Assembly: GCA_009761415.1 (NCBI GenBank)
Contig: QUOL01000023.1
Location: forward strand, 1-64,000
Source of the DNA: Sarcomyxa edulis
Taxonomy: Eukaryota; Basidiomycota; Agaricomycetes; Agaricales; Mycenaceae
Direction: 5' to 3'
Length of the DNA: 64,000 bases
The notes beneath the pieces are model-generated. The model was not told where the DNA came from and did not search any database. It saw only the letters and a list, made by a program, of their open reading frames with translations. Both the position numbers and the translations under genes were made by a program. Position 1 is the stretch's first letter; every line of letters starts with the position of its first letter. This document shows positions 11,447-22,966 of the stretch, piece by piece.

Positions 11447-11644
11447 GGCCGACACTTATCTTGGTCTAAGGATTCGAACGCGCAACCGACCGATAATATG
11501 CACCAACCGATCGGCCGACACTTATCTTGGTCTAAGGATTCGAACGCGCAACCGACCGATAATATGCACCATCCGATCGGCCGACACTTATCTTGGTATA
11601 AGGACTCGAACGCGCGACTGACCGATCCTATGCACTGACCGATC
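11447..11644. repeat. 66-bp tandem repeat, three units
   Basis: Units start at 11447, 11513 and 11579 with GGCCGACACTTATCTTGG. The first two are nearly identical; the third has changed towards the sequence of the 165-bp unit that follows. Each contains ATTCGAAC or CTCGAAC and ends in CCGATC. Confidence 0.9.
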
Positions 11645-12300
11645 GGCCGACCTAGTCATCCAGCGATTTCAAGTTACGGATCTTATCCGTGCAGATGACA
11701 CGCATGTGTAATGCCATTCGACGCGACATGCTGTCCCAGGAGTAGCCGATCGTCGTTTCCATCCAATGATTCGAACCCGCGACTGACCGATCCTATGCAC
11801 TGACCGATCGGCCGACCTAGTCATCCAGCGATTTCAAGTTACGGATCTTATCCGTGCAGATGACACGCATGTGTAATGCCATTCGACGCGACATGCTGTC
11901 CCAGGAGTAGCCGATCGTCGTTTCCATCCAATGATTCGAACCCGCGACTGACCGATCCTATGTGCTGACCGATCGGCCGACCTAGTCACTCGGCAATTTC
12001 AAGTTACGGAACTTATCCATGCAGATGATACCATGGCCGATTGGCCGATCCAATTAAACAGCCGACCAGTTTATCCCGGCTTAAGATTTCGAGCGCGCGA
12101 CTGACCAATCCTTTGCACTGGCCGATCGGTTGACCCATCCACCAAGCGATTCTAAATTATGGATCTATCAAGACAAAATGAAGCATATGTGTAACACTAT
12201 TCAACGCGACATGCTGTTCCAGGAACGGCCGATTGTCGTCTCTACCCAAGGATTATGGCTCGTAGCCGACCGATTCCAAGAATTGGCCGATCGACCGATC
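11645..12300. repeat. 165-bp tandem repeat, two close units plus two diverged
   Basis: Units start with GGCCGACCTAGTCA at 11645, 11810 and 11975 (period 165). The first two are almost identical. The third (about 153 bp) and the fourth (from about 12128) are diverged. Each unit ends with a segment resembling the 66-bp unit, so the two arrays share an origin. On the minus strand the first two units contain GGGTTCGAATC, a good match to the RNA polymerase III B box of tRNAs. Confidence 0.85.
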
Positions 12301-12899
12301 CAGTAAAGCGGCCGATTCGATAGGAAATTCGCCAAAGACCGACATAGCGACAATAAGGGGTTGCCCTTCGACACAACCGATCGGAAACGAAAAGTCTGCA
12401 TTCGAAATACGCTCTACCAATTTTAACGGACATCCCCCCGGTGGAACCAATATCCGGTTCATGCTGCGTGCATCGTTCTTTATCGGAAATAGGCCTCGAG
12501 GGGTGGAAAGGCGAACCCCTAATCGCAAGAGGCGAGGAATACTTATACCGGACTTGTAAAATACATTACGGTAGCTACGGGTAGACCCCCCCCCATCTCT
12601 GTACGAACGAAATAATCAACAAACCCACTCTATACAAGGAGAAGTAGCTCACTTCTCACCTTCTAACGAATTGCTTCGACCGATCGCCTTTCTGAAATCT
12701 CCCAAATCCGAACAAACTATTGCTGCGACCGTAAACCGATCGGCTAAGTCGTTCACTCCCAGTTCCTTTACCTCTAAATTCGAGAGGGCTTCCTCTCGTC
12801 GCATTATAATTCTCACAGAGGTCATTTAGACCTCTCCATTATATTTACTTATAAAAACCTCGAGCATTTAGGTATTACCGTCAAGTACAAATCCCCTCA
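12301..12899. other. Non-coding junction region before gypsy A
   Basis: No gene was recognised. It contains a run of nine C near 12585-12593 and AT-rich sequence before 12900. The left boundary of gypsy A should lie here, but no LTR could be identified. Confidence 0.4.
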
Positions 12900-15028
12900 A
12901 ACAAACGTCACCTAAACCCTTAGTGGACGAACTACTGTTAGGTTGCAGAAACTATTTCGCACCTAGCGCCGCAGTCCTCATCACAACGGGATGCGTTACC
13001 AAGGACTACACGACCGGAAACCAGGACCTGACCTTGACCTGCCCTAATACAGGGAAGGTTGTCACAGTTCCAACGTTCGTCAAACAAAAACGATCTTCAC
13101 CGACATTGGTGGGTTTTCGCCCGGTCGGAGGCCGTCAGTAGTCGAGACGAACCTTCGAAAAAGCATATCGGTCAAGTATTTTACGGTGACCGACGATACC
13201 CAGACTGCCGAAATTAACGATCATAATGTAACAACGAACTCGACGACACGATTTTCCCCTTCCAGACTGGGCCACCCAGCAAGTAACATATTTACCGGAA
13301 CGCACTACGAAAACACGAAAACGGAGGGAGCGGAGCAAACCCTCAACCAGCCCTCATGTGAAAATTGTATACTAAATGAAAATACGCAATGCCTGACGCT
13401 TTCGGACAACAAAATACCGCAGAAGAAAAAGAAGGGGAAGAAGTACAAACCGGTAGATAAAAGGACCCAACCGGTCGCTGCTACGCTACCGGAGGAGTAC
13501 AGGATAGTACGAAAGTTCCCGTCGGACCCGCTGGAAACACTGCCTGAGCTACCAACACATCCACCGCGATTCGAACCAGGCACGAGATATACGATGGAAA
13601 GGATGATGGAACAGAATATCAACCCGGACGGCTTTTTATGGCCTGAGGAAGAAAAACTAGTCCATCATATAATCAAAACGCACGAAATGGCGTTTGCCTG
13701 GAACGAGATGGAAAAGGGCCACTTCAGATCGGACTACTTCGAACCGATTAAGCTCCCAGTTCTCGAACACACCCCTTGGAGCTATAAAAACATTCCGATA
13801 CCACCGGGGATACGAGATAAGGTGGTACAGGCAGTCAAAGACAAGATAGCGGCAGGAGTATATGAACCATCGAATTCATTGTACAGGTCGAGGTGGTTCT
13901 GCGTGCCAAAGAAGGATGGGGTATCGTTAAGGATTGTGCATGACTTACAGCCTCTTAATGCTGTAACGATAAAAGACGCGGGCTGCCCGCCGATCGTCGA
14001 AGTCTATGCGGAGTCCTTCGGTGGGGCCACGATATATGGAATGTTCGATCTGTTTGTAGGATTTGACCACAGAATCCTTGCTATACCTTCAAGGGATCTT
14101 ACGACGTTCCAAACGCCGATGGGCACTTTCAGGTTAACAAAGCTTCCACAAGGATACACTAATTCGGTCCAGATACAACAGGGAGATGTTTCGTTCATTC
14201 TGCAAGACGAGATTCCGAGCATCACACAACCGTTCGTGGACGATTGTCCGGTGAAGGGACCAGCAACGTACTACCAATCGGAAACTGGGGAATACGAAAC
14301 AATACCGGACAACCCAGGGATAAGGAGATTCGTGTGGGAACACCTGGTGAATGTCAATCAAATCGTTCACCGAATAAGGCATGCAGGAGGAACGTTCAAT
14401 GCCAAGAAATCATTTCTGGCAGTACCATCGGTCATCATTGTTGGCCACCGCTGTAACGTGCATGGCAGGGTCCCGGATGAAACAAAGGTCCAGAAAATCA
14501 AAGATTGGCCACCCTGTGAAGATTTAACAGATGTCCGAGCCTTCCTAAGAACGCTCGGACTAATGAGAATCTTCATAAAGAACTTTTCGCTACATGCGCG
14601 GCCGCTGATCATGCTTACACGAAAGGATGTCGATTTCGTCTTCGGATTGCCACAGATAAAAGCCATGGAAACGCTCAAACATCTCTTAATAACCTCTCCG
14701 GCACTCCGAGCAATAGATTACCACTCGGAAAGGATGGTCTATCTAGTTGTCGATTCGTCTTGGAGGGCGATGGGCTGTGTCCTGCTGCAGCTCGGACAAG
14801 ACGGGATCGAATATCCATCTAGATTTGGCTCTATTACATGGAATGAACGCGAGCAAGGATACTCCCAGGCAAAAATCGAACTCTATGGCTTATTCAGGGC
14901 CCTCAGGGCTTATAGGTTATACATAGTCGGGGTTAAAAACCTGACGGTCCAAACAGATGCGAAATATATCAAAGGAATGCTAAATAATCCGGATATACAA
15001 CCTAATGCGGCTATCAATAGATGGATAG
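12900..15028 (+). mobile_element. Gypsy A, left portion (decayed Ty3/gypsy)
   Basis: An old Ty3/gypsy copy with a degenerate protease end (about 12923-13141), reverse transcriptase and RNase H (13186-15028). It stops within the conserved block QPNAAINRW and resumes at 54919 after removal of gypsy B and its load. The 5-bp GATAG at 15024-15028 is repeated at 54919-54923, as expected for a target-site duplication. It belongs to the same lineage as gypsy C. No LTR was found at either end. Confidence 0.88.
12923..13141 (+). pseudogene. Gypsy A protease-end remnant
   Basis: A 72-codon frame begins with a D-E-LLLG stretch that resembles the FDLLLG end of the aspartic protease in gypsy C. The catalytic D-T-G is missing, and everything upstream (gag and most of the protease) is gone. 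It stops just before the polymerase frame. The assignment rests on a short similarity and on position. Confidence 0.45.
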
Positions 15029-15036
15029 TGTTGTGA
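13186..15036 (+). pseudogene. Gypsy A reverse transcriptase-RNase H, interrupted by gypsy B
   Basis: The frame encodes the Pol linker (SDYFEPIKLPVLEHTPW), the reverse transcriptase and RNase H. The RT active site reads F-V-D-D (residues about 349-352), then C-P-V-K-G-P where gypsy C has LPIKGP; the region before it (SVQIQQGD) is also off consensus, so activity is doubtful. RNase H begins near LVVDSSW and runs to the QTDAKYIKG block. The last real residues are RWI; the final codons are gypsy B LTR sequence. The remainder of the same protein is found from 54919 onward. Confidence 0.88.
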
Positions 15037-15710
15037 TATATGCTCTTATTCCATTACTCGTTTATACATTTTACCATTTCTACTTACTTGCCCTGATAGA
15101 CCTTCTTCACTTACATTCACTACACTCAGTCTTATAGACCCTTACGACCCTTTTGTATCACGATCACGACTTGATTCGAACCTCTGAATTCAGCGAACCC
15201 CCTGAATTCTGTTTGGTCTTGTTTTTATCCAAGGCCATCGCTCCCCGGTCCCCGATCTAAGCTGCGCCGCGGGATTACTGATGCATCCCCGAGCTCGACA
15301 TCGGAACCGAGATCCCTAACTCAATCCTAGTCATAACTGTAGATACTCTGCTGTATAAAAGGAGTCCCTTCTGGTAGAAGAAGGACATCTCTTTTCACCC
15401 CTTGAATATTACTTTCTTAACCCAAACTCTTAACTGTTTGATTGAGTGTTCGAAAGGCACGGATTTGCTCTGCCATCTAAGAAGATTTGGATATACGGCC
15501 TCGCGCTACATCCAATCTTTACTGTCTTAAAGTTAAGCTACGGCTACGGCTAGCTAAACACGTTGATTACTGATTCGCTCTAATCATCGGCAGACTTAGT
15601 CCTACAGCACCGTAATTCTCGTCTAACTTACGCTTCTGAGAACACGCTAACTCGCAACGTATATTCAAAGAATATACCAATCTCTCGAAATACGAAACCT
15701 ATTTCTAACA
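15029..15710 (+). repeat. Gypsy B 5' LTR
   Basis: 682 bp, TGTT...AACA ends. It contains TATAAAAG near 15354, a probable core promoter for the element. It matches the rejoined 3' LTR throughout the stretches compared. Confidence 0.95.
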
Positions 15711-15865
15711 TTGGTGGACAAATCCGGACGTTCTCTGCAAACTAAGATCTCGGACCAGTCTTACGGTGAGTACTATAGGAAATTCTGCGATATCTTCATT
15801 ATTCTCAGACTAACAGCATTACTAACAAATCACCCGTATTCTCAGCATAGATACATCCTGAAAAA

Positions 15866-17314
15866 ATGTCTAACAGTGGCGAAGAACCCGAACTATCGCG
15901 AGCCAACATCACATTCTCCGCGGATGATCACGTCGAAATCGATCTACCGCCCATTCGTGCGTTCGGACGCCCGATAGCTAATGTTGATCTCCAGATGGTC
16001 AAGGCTGCCTTTCTGCAACTTCCCGGTTGTACTTCACCTCGTGATCTATCTAGCCAAGCTGATATGAACCGAGTAGAGGAAGCTATACAGGAAGGTCAGC
16101 ACCATCTGCAGCGCATACCTACCAACAACGACGAGGTACTCACCAGAAAGCAAGAGAATAACTACTTTCCGAAGGAGTGTACTCTTCTCGATCAACTTCT
16201 CGCTCGCGTTCGAACGACCGTCATTGGCCCTGGGGCCTACGCGTATGGCATCGAGCCTGAAACCCTTCTTCAACTCTCAGAGCTTCTTATACATCGAAAG
16301 CGAACAGCGTCAGAGTCACTTCTCTTGCAGAACGCGCCTCAGCCTGAACTTCCTCGATGGGGACCATCCGGTGACCCCGCCGTATTTTGGCAGCTAAATG
16401 AGTTCGAAATCCTGGGGGCATGTTATCGACGAGAAGTCGAATGTTATCTGGCTTACCTTTCTCAGCATCATAAGTTTCTACCCATGGGTACGAAGAAGTC
16501 TAAAAAGGATAGCAGCAAGAAGTCAGCAAAGGAGAAGGAGACCGATCAACCCGAAAGCCCACGAACCTCCACTCCTCGTCGTAGGACTTCAGCCGACGAC
16601 GAAAGCGTAAGCGCGTACCGCTTGCCAGGAAGAGTGGGATGGAGTCAGGAAATTGAGAGGAGTGTCGGTAACAGTGTCGAAACCGTCCGCGCGCAGAGAA
16701 GGGCTCTTCGATCTCGTAGATTCTCTGATACCTTTTTCGCTCCGAATTCAATCTCTTCTGCAACCATGCGAGAGTTATTTGCGAATCCTAAGCGAGATAT
16801 ACCCGCTCATATCCCTGAGGAGAACGAAGATGAGGGAGAGGAACCTGAAGAAGAGGGGGAGGAGGACACCATTCAACCCACTCGTCAAGGAAGTGCGCCA
16901 GATCCAGGGGATGGAGGCGATGACGATGACGATGACGACGATGAAAATGACCCAAGAAATAGGCGTACTCCTGCCCGAAGGCCTATCGTACCTCATAGGC
17001 CCTCCTTGGTGCCGAAATCACCCCCGGCTAAACCGAGTACCTCTGAGGAACTGAAATTTGATACCAAGCTTAAACGGGAACTTATCCCTGAATGGGATGG
17101 GAATACGGACGTCCTCGCGCATTGGATTCTTCGCGTCAACGAGATATCGAAAGGTTCGGCCACCGTATTCAGACAGCTAGGGCAACTAGTACCTCAACGA
17201 CTGAAAGGGGCTGCCCTACGATGGTATTATTCGAATCCTGCGGACTATCGCTCGCAGTTAGAAACCAATTGGGAAAGCATGCGATCTGGGATTGGCAATT
17301 ACTACATGAATTGA
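15866..17314 (+). pseudogene. Gypsy B Gag, N-terminal part up to an in-frame TGA
   Basis: The structural polyprotein begins MSNSGEEP. The first 200 residues form a mostly helical region. A charged stretch follows, with an acidic run of D/E (residues about 345-375), then the start of the retroviral-type capsid fold (ELIPEWDGNTDVLAHWI). It ends at a TGA (17312-17314) in the middle of the capsid domain. The next open frame, in the same register, continues the capsid at once, so this is a nonsense change (a likely C-to-T change of CGA) or a leaky stop, not a natural end. An intact source copy would be needed for mobility. Confidence 0.85.
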
Positions 17315-17320
17315 TCATGG

Positions 17321-20300
17321 ATGGATAAACAAAAAAGCCGTGCCATACAAGCCACTTACCGCGATGCTTCCGCCTCACGAGAAACGCCTAGCGAATACTT
17401 CATCCGCAAACTCGAGTTGATACGAATGGTCTACGAATTAAAGGACTCTGAATTAATCCACGAAATAATGAGCGGCGCTCCCAGCTATTGGAATAACATT
17501 CTGACGACTCACCTTTATGACAATATAGTGGAATTCCAAACGGCTATCAAGTATCACGAGGACAACTTGATGCGCATGGACTACACTCGGCCATACAAAT
17601 CGCCCGATGACTATACTCCAAGGTACAACACTCCTCGAGAATTCAAGGGTTACAAACCAGCTCGTGCTAACGCAGTAGGATGGAGCAAGACGTTAGAACC
17701 TCCAAAGTTTCCAAAAGATGACAAAAACGTATCCGTAAGAGGCTCTCCTGTAGCCTCTGGCGGAAGACCTTGTCGACACTGTGGGAGCGACAACCACTGG
17801 GATAACGAATGCAAATATGCTCATAAAGCTACCCGTGAAGCGCGCGCCAATTTGGCATCCGGAGCGATCAACACCGAATCTGACAGAGCACAACAAGAAT
17901 ATGACGATTTGTATTATTCTCTTGTGTCAGATAACGAGGACGATGTCGAGACAAACTCACCTGAGATGCGAGAGGATTTTTGTAAACCCTCCCAGACTAC
18001 TGAGTCCGTAGCACATGTTGCCTTCACTAGATCCGAAGGTTCAGCCGTACGACCAGACCTGGGAGGGCCTAACGAAATTGATACTTTAATTCAGAAGAGG
18101 AACGCACGATCTTACCGAATAGAAACTATGTGCCCGGGACTACGAGAGACAGGACCAGAGTTTCCGGAATTTCAGCAAACTGTTAACGGCATAACAGAGC
18201 CGGCTCCGCCAAAGGCTCTCAATCGCAAGGCACGTCGAAGATTTGCACGCGAAATCCTGGTGGGGACGGCTCAATCAATTAGCACGATGGAAAACGGGAA
18301 TACCTTAGTAGAGCTTACGAAGGTAATGGCGCGACCAGCTGGATGTTCGTTCCTGGGATCGAGGGCCACGGAAGGGGAAGGTTTTCTACAGGAAATGGGA
18401 GTAAATCGGACAAAAATCATTTTCGATACAGGATCTGACATTACCTTGATTTCTGAGAAAGCTTGGAAGGCCACGAAACCCGCTCCGAAATTACGATCAG
18501 GACTTCGAGTGAACTTGGTACAAGTGACTGGGAGCGCGACTATAGCCGGGTACGTAGAAGTGCCTATTTTTTTCGAAACCAAGGATGGACCAGTGAAGAT
18601 CGTGGTAGAAGCCTACGTCGTGAAAGGCATGACAAGCGACTTTATCCTCGGAAATGACTTCCAAGACCAATACTCGTTGTCAGTCCTACGCGAGGAAGGA
18701 GAAACCAGCGTCGTTTTCGGTAACACTGGACGAAGAATATCAGTCCAGAACTCCGTCACTAAACCATTCACAGACGACGAGGGCCATGCGTTCAAAATCC
18801 GAGTTCGGCCTGACGAGCAAGGACGTTTCGCTCGCCAGCGCCTACACAAGAGCAATAAATCACGAAGAAGAAGAGGTCAGTCTAGAGCAGCTGATAGATT
18901 CGTTCGCTCAACGTACCAAGTAGTTATACCAGCCCAAACGTCCAAGTGGATCCCTGTCACCGCGAATTTCCCTCCTGGTGTCGACGCGATCTTTGCCGAG
19001 AAGCTTATGTCGACAAATCGGGAAATTGAAGATGTCTACGGACCTGCAGATTCGATAGTCAATAGAATCAATGCGGGACTTCACGTCGCAAACTTTTCGA
19101 GGCTCCCAGTAACGATTTCGTCTGGGCAGGCTATAGCTCGAAATCAGCGCTTGGATTCCTGGCTGGACAAGATGGAGAAGTACAGCATGGAGGAGCGCGA
19201 CAAGATTTCGTCTTACGCCCGATTTCTTCAAAGCCTCACTCGTACGGACTTGAAGAAAGGGGGGGAGGATATCTCAGGAAAAACCATCGACACGGGCGCC
19301 AATATCATCAGAAGCCAGACTGACTTAAACTTTAACCCAAAACTAGGTCTCGGAATCAAAGAAGACGCCCTAGCTGAACCAGCGCTAGACGGCGGACCTA
19401 AAACGGCTGAGACACCTGAAGAATTTGTGGACGCCTCCACGGTTTTGGACGAACTAGACATCTCGCCCGACTTATCAGATTCACGTCGGGATAAGATGAG
19501 GCAAGTACTTCTGAAGAACAAAGAGGTTTTTGGTACTAACGGGCGTTTGGGACAGATAGACGCCAAAGTAACTATTCCACTACAGCCCGGCGCTACACCT
19601 ATTTCGCTTCCACCATTCCCCACTTCCCCTGCTAATAGAGAAGCCATGGACAAACAAATGGACTCGTGGATTCAACTGAAGGTCATCGAACCCTCGAAGA
19701 GTCCCTGGGGTGCGCCAGCCTTTGTTGTATGGCGAAACGGTAAGCCACGAATGGTAATCGATTGGCGACGACTCAATGACCAGGCCATTTCAGATGAGTT
19801 CCCGATTCCACGACAGGACAACATACTTCACGCGCTATCCGGAGCCCAATGGTTGACCACGCTGGATGCGTTAGCAGGATTCACACAAATGACATTCGTT
19901 CCAGAAGATCGCGAGAAGACTGCTTTCAGGACGCATCGTGGGCTTTACCAGTTTATACGCATGCCGTTTGGGTACCGAAACGGACCGGCCGTCTTCCAAC
20001 GAGTCATGCAAGGTGTGTTGGCTCCTTTTTTATGGTTATTCGCACTCGTATATATTGATGACATTGTCATTTTCTCGTTAACTTTCGAAGACCATTTGAA
20101 GCACATTTACCAAGTTCTCGGCGCTATCACCGCCGCCAAAGTCACCCTATCCCCAGCTAAATGCCACTTTGGGTACCAATCGCTGCTGCTGCTAGGGCAG
20201 AAGGTTTCTCGCTTAGGAATGTCTACACACCATGAGAAGGTGAAGGCCATTCTCGACCTCGCAGAACCACGGAATGTAAAGGAGCTGCAAGTTTTTCTAG

Positions 20301-22921
20301 GTATGATGGTATATTTTTCTAATTATGTTCCGTTCTATGCGTGGATGGCTTACCCCCTCTTTCAGCTCTTAAAGAAAGAAAACCGATGGACTTGGAACGC
20401 GGAACATCAGAACGCGTTTCAACTATGTAAAATGGTACTAACTAACGCTCCAGTTCGCGCATACGCGATACCAGGCTTGCCCTATAGGATCTATAGTGAC
20501 GCGTGTGACTACGGGCTGGCTGCAATCCTGCAACAAGTTCAACCTATCCGTGTCGGGGACCTGAAGGGAACCAAGGCCTACGAGAGGTTGGAGAAGGCCT
20601 TCAAGAAAGGTGACCCCATCCCTAATCTTGTGACAGCCCTGACTAAAGACGACAGTGATGTCCCAGAAAGTGGCGAGTGGGCGCAGGAATTTGAAGACAC
20701 TATAGTACACGTCGAACGCGTCATAGCCTACTGGTCGCGGGTCCTGCAGTCGGCCGAACGAAACTATTCACCCACAGAACGCGAAGCCCTGGCTCTCAAG
20801 GAAGGCCTTATTAAATTCCAGCCCTTCCTCGAAGGTGAAAAGATTCTAGCCATCACCGATCACGCTGCGTTAACCTGGAGCAAAACTTTTCAGAACGTAA
20901 ATCGACGATTGCTCAGCTGGGGTCTGGTCTTTTCAGCCTACCCCAAACTCCGCATTATCCACCGCGCCGGCCGTATTCATTCCAACGTCGACCCAATCTC
21001 GAGACTTCGACGGCGTGTCCCGGAACAAAGTGGGCCTGACTCCGACAACACTCCGTTGGTACCAAAGGAAGACTCGGACGACGATCCAATGAAGGACATG
21101 TTCAAGAAACTCGGCGAGAATTTCGAAGCTCAGCTCTTGGAAACGGCAACAAGGTGTGTAAGGGCTGATGAATTTGAGGCTCTCGAAACTGAATCTTACG
21201 AGACCACCATATCGACACCTACCCCGTATGATACGGACACCGCGTTATCGTATACCGCAGCCTCGCGATATGCAACTATCATCGGAATCAGCCAGGACGA
21301 GATGAATAAGTGGGCTGACGCGTATCGATCAGACGAACATTTTAAGAAGGTCCTCAAGGCTTTTCAAACCGAGGACGACTTCATCAATCCTGCCTATAGA
21401 CAATATCACTACAGCGACGACGGTCTCATCTACTTCAAAGACGCTTACGGAAATACGCGACTTTGCGTGCCATCTTCGATGCAAGTCAAAATAATGAGTG
21501 AGATGCACGATAGCATCTCCGAAGCTGCTCATGGTGGGTACACTAGAACTTACAATCGCATTTCCAGCACTTATTACTGGCCTAGGATGTCACGGCACAT
21601 CAAAAGGTTCGTCGAAACTTGTGACATTTGCCAAAAGTCCAAACCCAAAAGACACGCCCCTCTAGGCCTACTTCAGCCGATACCGATTCCAAGCCGCCCA
21701 TTCGAAGTCGTCACCATGGACTTCATCCCGGAACTCCCTGATTCTAACGGAAAAGACAGCATATTCGTGATTGTCGACAAACTTACCAAGTACGCAATCT
21801 TCATACCCACCGTAACAACACTAACGGAAACCGCTACAGCGAAGCTGTTTTTCCACCACATCGTCGCGCATTTCGGTATTCCTAGGCAGGTCATAAGCGA
21901 CCGCGACACACGATGGCGTGGTGACTTTTGGAAGGAAGTATGTCGATTAATGGGTATGACTCGTGCACTTACAACGGCGTATCATCCCCAAGCTGACGGG
22001 CAAACAGAAGTACTAAATCAGACTCTTGAAATTCAGCTACGAGCATACATCGGTCCTTCGCGTGACGACTGGGATGATCATCTAGACGCGCTAATGTTGG
22101 CCTACAACACTACGCCGCACACTGCAACAGGGTTTTCCCCTGCCTTTCTCTTACGAGGATATTACCCTACCACGAGCTCGACGTTGATGCACGAAGGAAG
22201 CCCGATACCTCGGCCATTTGAGACAGGCACAACGGCTGGGGGGGAGGACGTACCCTCGGTTATTCCTTCACTGACTCGGGCTGAAGCGTCCATGCATGAA
22301 CGAGCTGACGATATGATTGACGGATTCCTAGCAGATCGGAACCGAGCGGCAGAAGCTCTACTACTAGGGCAAATATTCCAGCGAAATTCATATAACAAAG
22401 GCCGCCTTTCGACTGAATTTGAGGAAGGTGATAAGGTCTTGTTAAACCCTCATTCTCTGAATCTACTACGCTCGGAAAAAGGCCGAGGTGACAAGCTATT
22501 AATGAAATATGACGGGCCGTTTGAAATAATCCAAAAGCTAAGTCCCGTATCTTATAGACTACGAATGCCCGCATCATACGGAATACACCCAGTTCTGAAC
22601 ATTGCCCATCTGGAAAGGTACAACGAATCCCCAGCCGAGTTCGGTGTTCGGCCTCGGAAAAGTCTTAACCGAGACGATTTCGATGATAGACCTGAATACG
22701 ATGTAGAAGAAATCGTTGGCGAATCTTGGCGTAAAGGAAGTCGGGGCCGCAGGATCCCCATATATCGAACCCGATTCACAGGGTACGGTCCCGAATTCGA
22801 TGAATGGTTAACAGCGATACAACTAACCAACTCACCATTAGTTTTAGGAGAATGGCGTCGGAAAAAGATCGCGAAAACAGATCCAAGAAACAAGAACCGC
22901 TTTCGTTCGGTGCAAAACTGA
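17321..22921 (+). CDS. Gypsy B Gag C-terminus and Pol (PR-RT-RH-IN-chromodomain)
   Basis: 1866 residues in one frame. In order: rest of the capsid (PSEYFIRKLEL), a C-x2-C-x4-H-x4-C zinc knuckle (CRHCGSDNHWDNEC, about residue 150), aspartic protease with DTGS (about 369), reverse transcriptase with Y-I-D-D (about 911-914), RNase H (DHAAL near 1190), and integrase with an HHCC finger (HGGYTRTYN to CDICQ, about 1404-1433) and D, D, E residues in TMDFIPE, ISDRDTR and QTEVLNQ. The C-terminal 65 residues (DVEEIVGESW to DEWLTAIQL) look like a chromodomain, placing it among the chromoviruses. Apart from the upstream TGA the frame is uninterrupted. Confidence 0.93.
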   Translation: MDKQKSRAIQATYRDASASRETPSEYFIRKLELIRMVYELKDSELIHEIMSGAPSYWNNILTTHLYDNIVEFQTAIKYHEDNLMRMDYTRPYKSPDDYTPRYNTPREFKGYKPARANAVGWSKTLEPPKFPKDDKNVSVRGSPVASGGRPCRHCGSDNHWDNECKYAHKATREARANLASGAINTESDRAQQEYDDLYYSLVSDNEDDVETNSPEMREDFCKPSQTTESVAHVAFTRSEGSAVRPDLGGPNEIDTLIQKRNARSYRIETMCPGLRETGPEFPEFQQTVNGITEPAPPKALNRKARRRFAREILVGTAQSISTMENGNTLVELTKVMARPAGCSFLGSRATEGEGFLQEMGVNRTKIIFDTGSDITLISEKAWKATKPAPKLRSGLRVNLVQVTGSATIAGYVEVPIFFETKDGPVKIVVEAYVVKGMTSDFILGNDFQDQYSLSVLREEGETSVVFGNTGRRISVQNSVTKPFTDDEGHAFKIRVRPDEQGRFARQRLHKSNKSRRRRGQSRAADRFVRSTYQVVIPAQTSKWIPVTANFPPGVDAIFAEKLMSTNREIEDVYGPADSIVNRINAGLHVANFSRLPVTISSGQAIARNQRLDSWLDKMEKYSMEERDKISSYARFLQSLTRTDLKKGGEDISGKTIDTGANIIRSQTDLNFNPKLGLGIKEDALAEPALDGGPKTAETPEEFVDASTVLDELDISPDLSDSRRDKMRQVLLKNKEVFGTNGRLGQIDAKVTIPLQPGATPISLPPFPTSPANREAMDKQMDSWIQLKVIEPSKSPWGAPAFVVWRNGKPRMVIDWRRLNDQAISDEFPIPRQDNILHALSGAQWLTTLDALAGFTQMTFVPEDREKTAFRTHRGLYQFIRMPFGYRNGPAVFQRVMQGVLAPFLWLFALVYIDDIVIFSLTFEDHLKHIYQVLGAITAAKVTLSPAKCHFGYQSLLLLGQKVSRLGMSTHHEKVKAILDLAEPRNVKELQVFLGMMVYFSNYVPFYAWMAYPLFQLLKKENRWTWNAEHQNAFQLCKMVLTNAPVRAYAIPGLPYRIYSDACDYGLAAILQQVQPIRVGDLKGTKAYERLEKAFKKGDPIPNLVTALTKDDSDVPESGEWAQEFEDTIVHVERVIAYWSRVLQSAERNYSPTEREALALKEGLIKFQPFLEGEKILAITDHAALTWSKTFQNVNRRLLSWGLVFSAYPKLRIIHRAGRIHSNVDPISRLRRRVPEQSGPDSDNTPLVPKEDSDDDPMKDMFKKLGENFEAQLLETATRCVRADEFEALETESYETTISTPTPYDTDTALSYTAASRYATIIGISQDEMNKWADAYRSDEHFKKVLKAFQTEDDFINPAYRQYHYSDDGLIYFKDAYGNTRLCVPSSMQVKIMSEMHDSISEAAHGGYTRTYNRISSTYYWPRMSRHIKRFVETCDICQKSKPKRHAPLGLLQPIPIPSRPFEVVTMDFIPELPDSNGKDSIFVIVDKLTKYAIFIPTVTTLTETATAKLFFHHIVAHFGIPRQVISDRDTRWRGDFWKEVCRLMGMTRALTTAYHPQADGQTEVLNQTLEIQLRAYIGPSRDDWDDHLDALMLAYNTTPHTATGFSPAFLLRGYYPTTSSTLMHEGSPIPRPFETGTTAGGEDVPSVIPSLTRAEASMHERADDMIDGFLADRNRAAEALLLGQIFQRNSYNKGRLSTEFEEGDKVLLNPHSLNLLRSEKGRGDKLLMKYDGPFEIIQKLSPVSYRLRMPASYGIHPVLNIAHLERYNESPAEFGVRPRKSLNRDDFDDRPEYDVEEIVGESWRKGSRGRRIPIYRTRFTGYGPEFDEWLTAIQLTNSPLVLGEWRRKKIAKTDPRNKNRFRSVQN

Positions 22922-22966
22922 GACAAATGGTAAGATTTACATCTAATTTATGGGATACTCTTCTCA

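Noticed and set aside
11447..12300. tRNA gene or CRISPR array in the satellite
   Set aside because: Only a T-arm-like B box is present, no cloverleaf. Repeats are contiguous, without unique spacers, and the host is a eukaryote.
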